Source: Nitrosovibrio sp. Nv4
Lineage (GTDB): Bacteria > Pseudomonadota > Gammaproteobacteria > Burkholderiales > Nitrosomonadaceae
Reading direction: 5' to 3'
DNA length: 64,000 bases
NCBI RefSeq assembly: GCF_900215485.1
Contig: NZ_OCMZ01000002.1
Span: 310,001 to 374,000 of the forward strand
Shown here: positions 9,520-16,607 of the stretch, piece by piece
How the letters are laid out: every line of letters starts with the position of its first letter
Numbering within the stretch: position 1 is the first letter of the stretch
Program-made: the position numbers and the translations under genes
The notes under the pieces: generated by a model
What the model was told of the DNA's origin: nothing
Seen by the model: only the letters and a program-made list of their open reading frames with translations
Databases searched by the model: none

Positions 9520-9671
9520 GACCGACACAGGCCAGGGCCAGCGATCGCACCTGAATCTTGCGATTTATCTCACTCTTTCCTTTAAAAGATAAAAAAGTAC
9601 CAGCGCGGATAAGGCGTCAACCAAGGTCTGTCGTCGTCATGCTCTTCACTCAACTTCACAACAGGGCTGAT

Positions 9672-10415
9672 ATGCTCGGCTTTATTCGCTACGCGAGGAT
9701 CATGTGGGCCCTTCTTGCCTGGCTGAGCCTCACGCATGAGGCACAGAGCCAAGAGAGCGACGCATCCGGCAACTCCCATAGCAGCAGACCTGAGCCGATG
9801 GTGTTTGACCTGGTGGATCCGCTGGGCGCGCCTAAAGGCGAATTCGAGATTAATACTTTGCTGGACTATTCAACGCGCACAGGCCAGCTTGAATGGTCGC
9901 CGGAAATAGAGTATTCCTTCGCTGACGGGTACGCGATCGAACTGGAACTGCCGCTCGAAAACACGTTATTGAAAGAGTATAAGGTTTCCTTGCAGGGAAC
10001 CTTTGGCAAGCTTGACAGCGGCAGGATGATTCATGGCTGGCAAGCTATCGGTCGTCGAAAGAACGAGGAAAAAGCCTATGCGGCGGAGATTTTGTATTTG
10101 AACGATTATAAATTTTCGACGGGGTGGAGCATGATGAATATGCTTGGCGTCAGGCATACCACCCTTGGTAAATCCGGTGATTTCGTGGGCTTGCTCAATA
10201 ACAGTTTGTTTTACAGTTATTCAAAACATCTCTCGATTGGAGTCGAATTGAATGGTGAAATCAGAGAACAGGAGTGGCGTTACCGGTTGACGCCGCAACT
10301 TCAATATGTCTTCAACAAGCAGGCAATACTCCAGCTCGGGGGAGGCCCATCTCGGCTGAATGAGGAAAAAAAAACGGATTGGCTGCTCACTTCACGCCTG
10401 ATCTATAGCTTCTAG
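9672..10415 (+). CDS. Probable secreted or outer-membrane beta-rich protein
   Basis: 247 residues from the chosen start at MLGFIRYARIMWALLAWLSL, which gives a signal peptide ending near EAQSQ and has an AGGG site upstream; a longer frame begins at 9558 without a signal. The mature part alternates short amphipathic beta-strands and turns and ends in TSRLIYSF, an aromatic C-terminus seen in outer-membrane barrels. Segments such as LEWSPEIEYSFADGYAIELELP and MNMLGVRHTTLGKSGDFVG look like barrel strands. No named family recognised. Confidence 0.7.
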   Translation: MLGFIRYARIMWALLAWLSLTHEAQSQESDASGNSHSSRPEPMVFDLVDPLGAPKGEFEINTLLDYSTRTGQLEWSPEIEYSFADGYAIELELPLENTLLKEYKVSLQGTFGKLDSGRMIHGWQAIGRRKNEEKAYAAEILYLNDYKFSTGWSMMNMLGVRHTTLGKSGDFVGLLNNSLFYSYSKHLSIGVELNGEIREQEWRYRLTPQLQYVFNKQAILQLGGGPSRLNEEKKTDWLLTSRLIYSF

Positions 10416-10544
10416 AGAAAACGCTTTCCGGGAACCTATCGAGGTATCCTACTGTATCCCACCGTACAGATTCAGCTGCCTGAACATCCGAAACTACAGA
10501 ACGCGCTTAATTGCATGTAGCTTTTTTCCGATTATTAAAAGCGC

Positions 10545-11264
10545 ATGCTGCTCGCATCGGATTTGCCGGGGCGTATGGCTCCGCTCGATGCCGTTCTCCT
10601 AGTTTTCAATGAACCGGGTCGCCGCGCCTTGCCAACAACTCCCCCATCATTTAGCCAAAACCGCTTCCTGCAAGTTGTGCTGGCGGTTTATGCGCTGGTC
10701 TGGATTGCCACAGCGATCAATCCGCTCGATTGGCTGGTGTGGGTCTTGGAGAATATTCTCGTCGTTGTCCTCGTTGCTATCCTCGTGGCGACTTACCGGC
10801 GATTTTCTTTCTCGAATCTGTCCTACCTTCTGATCGTGCTTTATCTCAGCCTCCATGCCATCGGCACGAATACCGGCTATGCGCAGACACCCATTGGTTT
10901 TTGGCTAAAAGAGATGTTCGACTTGAACCGGAATCCGTACGATCGAATCATACATTTTACATTCGGGCTGTTGCTCGCATACCCATTTTACGAGCTAATA
11001 GTCCGTACGAGCAGCCTGCGTGGCTGGGTCGCGCACTGGTCACCAGTCAGCATAATCCTGGCAGCGAGCGCCGGTTTCGAAGTGATGGAATCGTTCATCG
11101 CAGAGATTGTTAGCCCCGGAACCGGCCCGGCCTGGCTTGGCGCGCAGGGGGACGAATGGGATATGCAATTCGACCTGGCTGCCGCACTGCTGGGTGCGCT
11201 TGCGGTAATGCCCTTTACGTATTGGGAAGAGCGGGTCGCCGCCAGACTCGGTGGGCCCCCATGA
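10545..11264 (+). CDS. DUF2238 (YjdF-like) integral membrane protein, copy 1
   Basis: 239 residues with about six transmembrane helices. DUF2238 features include the conserved loop GFWLKEMFDLNRNPYDRIIHFTFG with acidic and His residues, and a late GDEWDMQFDLAAALLGAL segment. The start is uncertain: compared with the next gene, the conserved part begins near SQNRFLQVVLAVYALVW, so an internal start is possible. It shares about a third to half of its residues with its neighbour and the two overlap by 4 nt, so they are a tandem duplication translated together. Function of the family is unknown. Confidence 0.85.
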   Translation: MLLASDLPGRMAPLDAVLLVFNEPGRRALPTTPPSFSQNRFLQVVLAVYALVWIATAINPLDWLVWVLENILVVVLVAILVATYRRFSFSNLSYLLIVLYLSLHAIGTNTGYAQTPIGFWLKEMFDLNRNPYDRIIHFTFGLLLAYPFYELIVRTSSLRGWVAHWSPVSIILAASAGFEVMESFIAEIVSPGTGPAWLGAQGDEWDMQFDLAAALLGALAVMPFTYWEERVAARLGGPP

Positions 11265-11881
11265 ATGGAAGACCTTTCCGGGAACGCAGGCTGCTCCATG
11301 TACTTTGCGCCTGCTATGCAATTGTATGGATCATCGCAGCGATTGATCCGGTGAAACGCAGCGATTGGCTGCTCGAAAATCTTCTGGTTTTCGCCTGCGT
11401 GCCGATGCTGATTTTCACCTATTGCCGGCTGCCGCTTTCGGATACTTCCTACATCCTCATTTTTTTCTTCCTCGTCATGCATACTGCGGGCGCACATTAT
11501 ACTTACGCAGAAGTACCGCTGGGTTACTGGCTAAAGGAAACGTTCGACATGCAGCGAAACCATTTTGACCGGATCGTCCATTTCATGTTTGGAGTTATGG
11601 CGTATCCGGTTCAGGAAGTATTCGTGCGCATCACAAAAGCACGCGGTATTTGGGTAATGCTTCTGCCGGCTGCAATAACAGTATCGTTCAGCGGATTTTT
11701 TGAAATCATCGAGGCGGTGATCGCAACACTAGTCAGTCCGGAGCTTGGCGCCGCGTACCTCGGGCTGCAAGGAGATGTTTGGGATGCGCAGAAGGACATG
11801 GGGCTTGCCGTGCTTGGGGCATTGCTGGCAGTGAGCCTTAAGCGCGGCCTGTTCAAGCCTGAAAACCTGGACGTGCGGTGA
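11261..11881 (+). CDS. DUF2238 (YjdF-like) integral membrane protein, copy 2
   Basis: 206 residues, start ATGA overlapping the stop of copy 1. It repeats the same topology and signatures: GYWLKETFDMQRNHFDRIVHF and the C-terminal LQGDVWDAQKDMGLAVLGALL. The His/Asp/Glu set in the two conserved loops is kept in both copies, which suggests a buried polar or metal site and selection on both. Possible heteromeric partner of copy 1. Function unknown. Confidence 0.87.
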   Translation: MNGRPFRERRLLHVLCACYAIVWIIAAIDPVKRSDWLLENLLVFACVPMLIFTYCRLPLSDTSYILIFFFLVMHTAGAHYTYAEVPLGYWLKETFDMQRNHFDRIVHFMFGVMAYPVQEVFVRITKARGIWVMLLPAAITVSFSGFFEIIEAVIATLVSPELGAAYLGLQGDVWDAQKDMGLAVLGALLAVSLKRGLFKPENLDVR

Positions 11882-11930
11882 TGCCGGTTAGCAAGCCGAT
11901 AGGATGACAGCGCTAGAAGTACCTCTTACG

Positions 11931-12164
11931 TCACGAGCGGTCGCGAAGGTCTTTCACGCCCTTTTCCCCTGCACAATGATTACAGCAGAACATCACGCCG
12001 TTTTTCTCCAGACCATGCCCTATAATCCGCGCTCGGCAGTGCGCGCAGGTAGGTGCAAGCTTATTAATCGCACATTCGAAACTATCGAAGGTATAGGTTT
12101 TGCTTGCAGCGATCACCTGGAACGATTTGTCGTAGTCATTCCCGCACCCGTCACATTTTGGCAT
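11931..12164 (-). CDS. Small zinc-ribbon-like protein
   Basis: 77 residues with ordered metal-binding pairs: CDGCG (residues 4-8), an isolated Cys in FECAINK, CAHCRARIIGHG, and CCNHCAGEKG. The pattern CxxC...C...CxxC...CCxHC suggests two zinc sites, and YTFDSFECAINKLAP resembles TRASH/LIM-like treble-clef proteins. Cytoplasmic. It faces the DUF2238 pair convergently. No specific function known. Confidence 0.78.
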   Translation of the reverse strand: MPKCDGCGNDYDKSFQVIAASKTYTFDSFECAINKLAPTCAHCRARIIGHGLEKNGVMFCCNHCAGEKGVKDLRDRS

Positions 12165-12577
12165 AAATCCCTCCGCTTCTGATATTAGTGAGAGCAGGCT
12201 GCCACCAAGGTGAGCAAATCCGGCTTTCCATGATTAAAATAAAAAACTTCCTCTTTTTCTTCCTGTTCCTTTTTTTGCTTTCTGAAACTTCCCTTAAATT
12301 TCCCTTGAAAGCCCGTTGAAACCCCTTGGAAACTTACGGTACCGCTATATGGACCGGATTCAGGCTATCGATGTAAAGCAAGGTATCCGGGGGGTCGGCA
12401 CGTCATGAGTAATTCCAGAATAATCATCGTTCAAGCCATAGTCGGAGGAGCCTTCTTTTGAAGCTCTTTGACAGCGTTACCGGTCATATGCCATCTGCTA
12501 TTCCAGGCCTGCGCAGCAGGGCTTGCACGACGACGACGGGCACCTGCGGAAAAATCAAAGATTGTCATTCCCTTGCT
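12165..12577. other. Intergenic region upstream of the small zinc protein and downstream of the peptide operon
   Basis: 413 nt. It contains two very short plus-strand frames: an 18-codon frame from 12405 (MSNSRIIIVQAIVGGAFF) ending at 12461 and the 52-codon frame at 12458. Pyrimidine-rich DNA near 12243-12290 looks non-coding. No terminator for the minus-strand peptide operon was found. Confidence 0.4.
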
Positions 12578-12616
12578 TCATCGAAACGCCAGGGCATTGA
12601 CGGGTTCGCTGCATAA
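12458..12616 (+). CDS. Possible 52-residue Cys peptide, TTG start (speculative)
   Basis: Plus-strand frame opposite the end of the peptide operon. A strong GGAGGAG site lies 7 nt upstream of a TTG start, which overlaps the stop of an 18-codon frame (TTGA). The peptide contains a Thr/Cys segment, ACTTTTGTCGKIKDCH, reminiscent of peptide-natural-product cores. No homologue is recognised. It overlaps the 3' end of the opposite-strand peptide gene, so it may be chance. Confidence 0.25.
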   Translation: MKLFDSVTGHMPSAIPGLRSRACTTTTGTCGKIKDCHSLASSKRQGIDGFAA

Positions 12617-12874
12617 GATTACCGGGTAGCCAAAAAAATCCCTTTCGCATCTGCAGTTTTCCAGGGGATGCGTCTGGCGCGAGGTACAGAAAAACCTTCC
12701 TCGTGACGGCACATATCCGCAGCATGTCATTACCGGAAAAATATCGAACCGGAATTGCGCAATCTGACTCGGCGAAACCTGGGGCGAACTCGATCCGCCA
12801 TGACCGGTCTTCCCTCGGTAAACCCGCATGGACGGACCAAGCGAAGCTTCTGCGTTGAATTGTGGCATGTTCAT
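12578..12874 (-). CDS. Candidate RiPP-like precursor peptide B
   Basis: 98 residues. Start chosen at MNMPQFNAEASLGPSMRVY, 7 nt behind a GGAG in an AGGAGACAGGAA context. The N-terminus matches the neighbouring peptide (MPxFxAExxL motif), as expected of a shared leader, while the C-terminal half differs and holds six cysteines (MTCCGY, FFCTS, ENCRCE, ILCSE). It is the last gene of the minus-strand operon with a subtilisin and a PatG-domain protein. Precursor status is inferred from shared leader, size and neighbours; no modification enzyme such as YcaO is present here. It could instead be a small secreted or signalling protein. Confidence 0.6.
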   Translation of the reverse strand: MNMPQFNAEASLGPSMRVYRGKTGHGGSSSPQVSPSQIAQFRFDIFPVMTCCGYVPSRGRFFCTSRQTHPLENCRCERDFFGYPVILCSEPVNALAFR

Positions 12875-12953
12875 TTCCTGTCTCCTCATCCTCTCTTCAA
12901 AGTATACATACGCTAAAAAACCCGTTTCAATCCACAACGAAAGGTCGCTCGGG

Positions 12954-13250
12954 TTAGGCAGAACAGGGCCTCTGACTTCCGTCGGAGCATTGCCTGACAC
13001 CCACACAAGGACCACAAGTCGGACGTGGATTGCATTGACTGCGGCAGGCGGGACCACACTGAAACGGTGGAATACCTTCCTGAATGCACTCGCGGAAGCA
13101 TTCCACAAAGCAAGAGGGATTATCGGGGTCGAGTTGCGCGGGATGTACTTTTCTGCCAGTTTGGCGGGTCGTAGCTGTCATGTGATAGGGATTGATTGTC
13201 TTATAAAGTGCAACCTCAGCTGTAAATCCAGGCATGTTCGCGGTATTCAT
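12954..13250 (-). CDS. Candidate RiPP-like precursor peptide A (Cys-rich)
   Basis: 98 residues, with a near-perfect AGGAGG site 7 nt before the ATG. The N-terminus MNTANMPGFTAEVALYKTINP shares the MPxFxAExxL motif with peptide B. The second half is a proline/glycine-rich cysteine segment with ten Cys in about 52 residues (SCFVECFRECIQ, FQCGPACRSQC, PTCGPCVG, RQCSDGS, PCSA). The pattern suggests disulfides, thioethers or metal binding in the mature product. It starts 26 nt after the PatG-domain gene. Role as a substrate of the adjacent protease is inferred. Confidence 0.72.
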   Translation of the reverse strand: MNTANMPGFTAEVALYKTINPYHMTATTRQTGRKVHPAQLDPDNPSCFVECFRECIQEGIPPFQCGPACRSQCNPRPTCGPCVGVRQCSDGSQRPCSA

Positions 13251-13276
13251 TTTTGTACCTCCTCAGTTAATGAGAA

Positions 13277-14218
13277 TTAACGATCATAGTAAGGCGACAT
13301 CTTGGTAACCAGGAACGGAAATTCCTCGGTTACATCCACGCGGACAAAGAATTTCTCGATGAAATCGGTGTTGCGATTGGTGTAAGAGAGGATAACCTTG
13401 TAAATTTTGCGTGTGCTGCTCAATGATGAAGGGATAACCTCCACTCCCGTGAGCGAACAGTCGTCGCCATATTTTTCCGCCGTCTTTGCATAAATGGACG
13501 GATAACGCATGACCAGGTAGTTCAACGCACGGTGCTCGTCGGTCATCCCGGCGTTATCCGTCATTTGCATGATCCTGTCGAACAATTCCTCCGCAGCTGG
13601 ACCGAATTGCTCATCAGCGATCTTCTCCGGCTTGGGGATGGCTTTGATGAGCGCATCGCGGCCGAAAGAATAAATCTGGTCGAAGACGACAACAGGTACC
13701 ATCAAGCCGTTACACATTTCCGGCGGGGCAATAGGACCACGCAAACCGATGACGACATCAATGTCGTTGGGAGCCGGTGCGGGGCGGATGGCGTCCACCA
13801 GCATATCAATATCCCCTGGATCGCGCGGCTGAAGCAGGTAGGTTTCCAGGCCCTGTATGGTCATCACCCAGCATAGCTGGCGCACCAGGTAGCGGTTCTG
13901 ACGTTCGGATAAAACGGCATGGAAAGCCTGTTGATCAGTCTTCCCCGCAGTATCCGTCCGGCCTGTTGCTTGAACAAATTCCTTTTCCGCAGCCAGATTC
14001 GGGAAACGCGCTTCAACCCGGCCGATAGCATAGACATATGAGATCATCCCGATATCATTGGGACTCATGCCTGCCGCACCGCTGCAACCACAGGTTCCGT
14101 CGCCCGTTTGCGGTGAGATCGTAGCGTTTGAACGAACCTCAGGCGCAGCAAAGCGCTCATTACTCTCATTAACCGGTTGATCCATCTGCTGTTCCATTGT
14201 TTCAGCTTGTTCATTCAT
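13277..14218 (-). CDS. Stand-alone PatG C-terminal-domain protein (cyanobactin-maturation related)
   Basis: 313 residues. From about residue 57 it matches the C-terminal domain of PatG-type cyanobactin maturation proteases: YVYAIGRVEARFPNLAAEKE, VLSERQNRYLVRQLCWVMTI, VVIGLRGPIAPPEMCNGLMV, EELFDRIMQMTDNAG and a final FFVRVDVTEEFPFLVTKMSP. In cyanobacteria this domain is fused behind a subtilisin; here it is separate and the subtilisin is two genes upstream, so the enzyme appears split. The N-terminal ~55 residues are low-complexity with a TCGCSGAAG stretch that itself looks peptide-like. Function of the domain is unknown; in this operon it probably helps recognise or process the peptides. Confidence 0.87.
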   Translation of the reverse strand: MNEQAETMEQQMDQPVNESNERFAAPEVRSNATISPQTGDGTCGCSGAAGMSPNDIGMISYVYAIGRVEARFPNLAAEKEFVQATGRTDTAGKTDQQAFHAVLSERQNRYLVRQLCWVMTIQGLETYLLQPRDPGDIDMLVDAIRPAPAPNDIDVVIGLRGPIAPPEMCNGLMVPVVVFDQIYSFGRDALIKAIPKPEKIADEQFGPAAEELFDRIMQMTDNAGMTDEHRALNYLVMRYPSIYAKTAEKYGDDCSLTGVEVIPSSLSSTRKIYKVILSYTNRNTDFIEKFFVRVDVTEEFPFLVTKMSPYYDR

Positions 14219-14286
14219 ATTTTTCTCCTCCTTGGGTAGACGTTAACATAACCATAAACTCGACAATCCGGATTCACGAGCTGCGC

Positions 14287-14505
14287 TTATTTTGATCGTC
14301 GATTAATGAAAACCAGCCAGCGGTCAAGCGCAGCTGCTCGGCGTGCACAGCCTCGGCAGGGCTGTATCCCAAAAAAGGAGGTCGCTCGTTTAACCGCATC
14401 GCCAAGCCCGATCTCCTCATCGGCAATAAAGCCAGGTAGACGGACACGATGGTGCAAATGCTCTGCTTTGTCAGGAGAACCATTTTTTTCGTTTGTTTTT
14501 GTCAT
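14287..14505 (-). CDS. Small CxxC protein of the PatG-like operon
   Basis: 72 residues from MTKTNEKNGSPD, with GGAG 9 nt upstream. Conserved-looking core: LPGFIADEEIGLGDAVKRAT followed by FFGIQPCRGCARRAAALDRW, with one CxxC pair. Proteins with this GLGD...PCxGC...RAxxLxRW pattern occur as small open frames in various bacteria, with no assigned function. Placed between protease and PatG-domain genes, it may be a carrier, redox or leader-binding partner; this is inference. Confidence 0.72.
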   Translation of the reverse strand: MTKTNEKNGSPDKAEHLHHRVRLPGFIADEEIGLGDAVKRATSFFGIQPCRGCARRAAALDRWLVFINRRSK

Positions 14506-14518
14506 GCTATTTATCTCC

Positions 14519-15385
14519 TCACATGCCTGCAATCAGGATTTGGTAGGCCGCCGCCGCATCCAGCAGAGGCGGAACTATCGAGGCTCTCCGCCGCATAGAC
14601 GCTTTTGTAACAGCGAGTTTGATTTGCGCAGCCGTTGCAGCGGGGAATTCTGACCACAGCAGTGCAATGGCACCCGTCACAAACGGTACGGCAACGCTCG
14701 TGCCGCCGAGCGTGAGCGTTTGGCCGGCGGGGCCCAAGCTGGTGATATTGTCGCCGGGTGCGCTCAAACCTCGCATACCAATCGAACCACCCAGATTCGA
14801 TTCGTTTATTGGTCGGGCGCGCAGATCGCAGGCGACCACCGGGATGACCCAGGGATGACGGGTAATGGCTGAACTTCCCAGAGTGCCCTGATTGCCTGCT
14901 GCCGCGACTATCATCACTCCGCGTCTGAGGGCTTGGTTGAACGCATCCTCCAGTGCGTGTTCTCCTTTGGTGGAAGGTTGAGAAAGGGCAAGGCTCAGGT
15001 TGATTACTCGCGCGCCTGCGTTGATACATTCAAGGACGGCCGCGGCCAGTTCCTGTGGCGTTGCATTTGGCATACGCTCGCGCCCAAAAGTTTTCTCGCT
15101 AAAAATGGGACGCACAAGGAGGGTACAGTCGGGGCAAATGGCAGGCGCCCTCGAATTCCGCTTCCCGGATAGGATGCCCGCTATAAAGGTTCCGTGCAGG
15201 CATGCCGAACTGTCAGTTTGCGTGCAGGTGGCTGCGTTTTGTCCGGGAATCTCCTGGAGGCCCTCCCCTGCCAGACCGGCATGTTGAGTGAGAACGGGTC
15301 CGTCGATGAGTCCGATCCTCACATCAGGATTGCCTCTGCTGCGTTCCATCAACGCTGTGAGCTTGACTAATTCGGTAGGGAGCAT
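14519..15385 (-). CDS. PatA/PatG-like subtilisin-family serine protease
   Basis: 288 residues, close to a bare S8 catalytic domain. Triad: Asp28 in IGLIDGPVL (the DGPV form is typical of PatA/PatG proteases), His64 in CLHGTFIAGIL, Ser230 in GGTSVAVPFVTG, with the oxyanion Asn in AAAGNQG. No signal peptide, so cytoplasmic action is expected. Cys54/Cys62 and ICPDC near 86-90 could form extra bonds or bind metal. In cyanobactin pathways PatA cleaves the leader and PatG cyclises; here there is a single protease plus a separate PatG C-terminal domain. First gene of the operon ending with the two Cys peptides. A hairpin sits just before the start codon. Confidence 0.9.
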   Translation of the reverse strand: MLPTELVKLTALMERSRGNPDVRIGLIDGPVLTQHAGLAGEGLQEIPGQNAATCTQTDSSACLHGTFIAGILSGKRNSRAPAICPDCTLLVRPIFSEKTFGRERMPNATPQELAAAVLECINAGARVINLSLALSQPSTKGEHALEDAFNQALRRGVMIVAAAGNQGTLGSSAITRHPWVIPVVACDLRARPINESNLGGSIGMRGLSAPGDNITSLGPAGQTLTLGGTSVAVPFVTGAIALLWSEFPAATAAQIKLAVTKASMRRRASIVPPLLDAAAAYQILIAGM

Positions 15386-15387
15386 AG

Positions 15388-15403
15388 GGGTATGTAAATA
15401 CCC
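15388..15403 (-). promoter_or_regulatory. Hairpin over the translation start of the PatA-like protease
   Basis: Perfect inverted repeat GGGTAT/ATACCC with a 4-nt loop, 2 nt upstream of the protease ATG. On the minus strand it contains the only purine-rich GAGGG, so folding would hide the ribosome site. This suggests translational control of the whole operon, but no effector is known. Confidence 0.4.
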
Positions 15404-15615
15404 TCAATTCCTGACCCGTTCAGTACGCTATCGAACAGAGTGGTCTCGGACCGCCCCGGACCAGGACAGCAGTAACTCCGTGTGCCAGCGCACAGAAACC
15501 GAACAAGGTGGAGATTACACTGTCCAGTAAGTGCCAAAGCCGGATCCGGCGCTGTTTTCGTTACCTTAATACACAGTTAAGCCCGCAACTCTTAACACGA
15601 TGGAGGCTACTTATT

Positions 15616-15912
15616 ATGACCTACCTAAAACCTGTTCTCACTGCGGCAATACTCGCCTTTGCGCTTGCCGGCTGCGAGTCCAAGCAAGAAAACCAACGGG
15701 AAGAGGCGTTGGAAAAGAAAGCCGATACAATGGAACAAAAAGCGGATGTGGTACGTGAGCGAGGAGAAGCAGCAGCAGACCTGGCTGAAAAGAAAGACCC
15801 GGGGATGGATACTAGTGCAACCGACCGCGCCGCTGAGGCTGCCCGCGAAACGTCTGAAAGGAGCGCGGATCAGTTGGAGGAGTACGCGGATCGGACGCGT
15901 GAGAAAAAATAA
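15616..15912 (+). CDS. Small charged lipoprotein, tandem copy 1
   Basis: 98 residues. Start has a GGAGG site. Signal MTYLKPVLTAAILAFA with lipobox LAGC (Cys about residue 19), then a Glu/Lys/Ala-rich, probably helical, periplasmic part with heptad-like repeats of KADxxxQKADVxRExGEA. It is almost repeated by the next gene in the same order and length. Osmotic or envelope stress roles are common for such lipoproteins; none is established here. Confidence 0.82.
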   Translation: MTYLKPVLTAAILAFALAGCESKQENQREEALEKKADTMEQKADVVRERGEAAADLAEKKDPGMDTSATDRAAEAARETSERSADQLEEYADRTREKK

Positions 15913-16095
15913 CGACTAACCTGATCGAGTTAGCGGTGCGCCGACCCGGAGCACAATTTGCGGGTGTCAAAGACCTGCCGGATTTCTTAAGCCGCAAACA
16001 GCCTCATCCATTTTTCCTTCGCGTATGCCGGCGTATGCAACAAAGCTGCAGTCGTGATTACATTGTTCACTTTGGAACTGACCGGAGATGACATC

Positions 16096-16392
16096 ATGAA
16101 CAATCTGAAACCTGTTCTCATCGCGGCAATACTCACCTTTGCGCTTGTCGGCTGCGAGTCCAAGCAAGAAAACCAGCGGGAGCAAGCGGTCGAGAAGAAA
16201 GCCGATAAACTGGAACAAAAAGCGGATGTGACACGCGAGCAGGGAGAAGCAACAGCGGACCGGATTGAAAAGCAAGACCCCGGTATGGATACTCACACTA
16301 CCGACCGTACCGCTGATGCAGCTCGCGAAGCAGCGGAGAAGCGTGCAGATCAGATGGAAGAGCAGGCGGCTCGCCTGCGTGAACAAAAATAA
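16096..16392 (+). CDS. Small charged lipoprotein, tandem copy 2
   Basis: 98 residues, same length and design as the upstream copy: signal MNNLKPVLIAAILTFALVG with lipobox LVGC, then ESKQENQREQAVEKKADKLE and a charged helical tail rich in Ala/Glu/Lys (AAREAAEKRADQMEEQAARL). The copies match over most of their length, including silent-looking nucleotide identity around CTGTTCTCA...GCGGCAATACTC, indicating a fairly recent duplication. They are separated by 183 nt, which may carry a second promoter. Confidence 0.83.
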   Translation: MNNLKPVLIAAILTFALVGCESKQENQREQAVEKKADKLEQKADVTREQGEATADRIEKQDPGMDTHTTDRTADAAREAAEKRADQMEEQAARLREQK

Positions 16393-16607
16393 CGGCTGAT
16401 CAAATCCTTGTCAACTCCGTGCAATCCGGTGGGTGGCGAAAGCGCGTGATCGTCGTATGGGCACACTTTCGCTTCTATTTCTATTACTGCTTCTATTGCT
16501 TTTATCGAACCTTACCGAAAGGATTTGCCAAGTTTGCTACTAAGCAACCGCGCGTTGCTCATGGTAGCAGGATAGGTTAAAACACGCGTTCGGGCGCGGC
16601 TTTAGGA

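Noticed and set aside
12578-13108. 176-codon version of peptide B with a long N-terminal extension
   Set aside because: The extension is antisense-like low-quality sequence over peptide A; the internal start has a good ribosome site and the shared leader motif.
12578-15385. A complete cyanobactin cluster
   Set aside because: No YcaO cyclase, prenyltransferase or oxidase here, and the peptides lack the cyanobactin leader; only the PatA/PatG-related parts are present.
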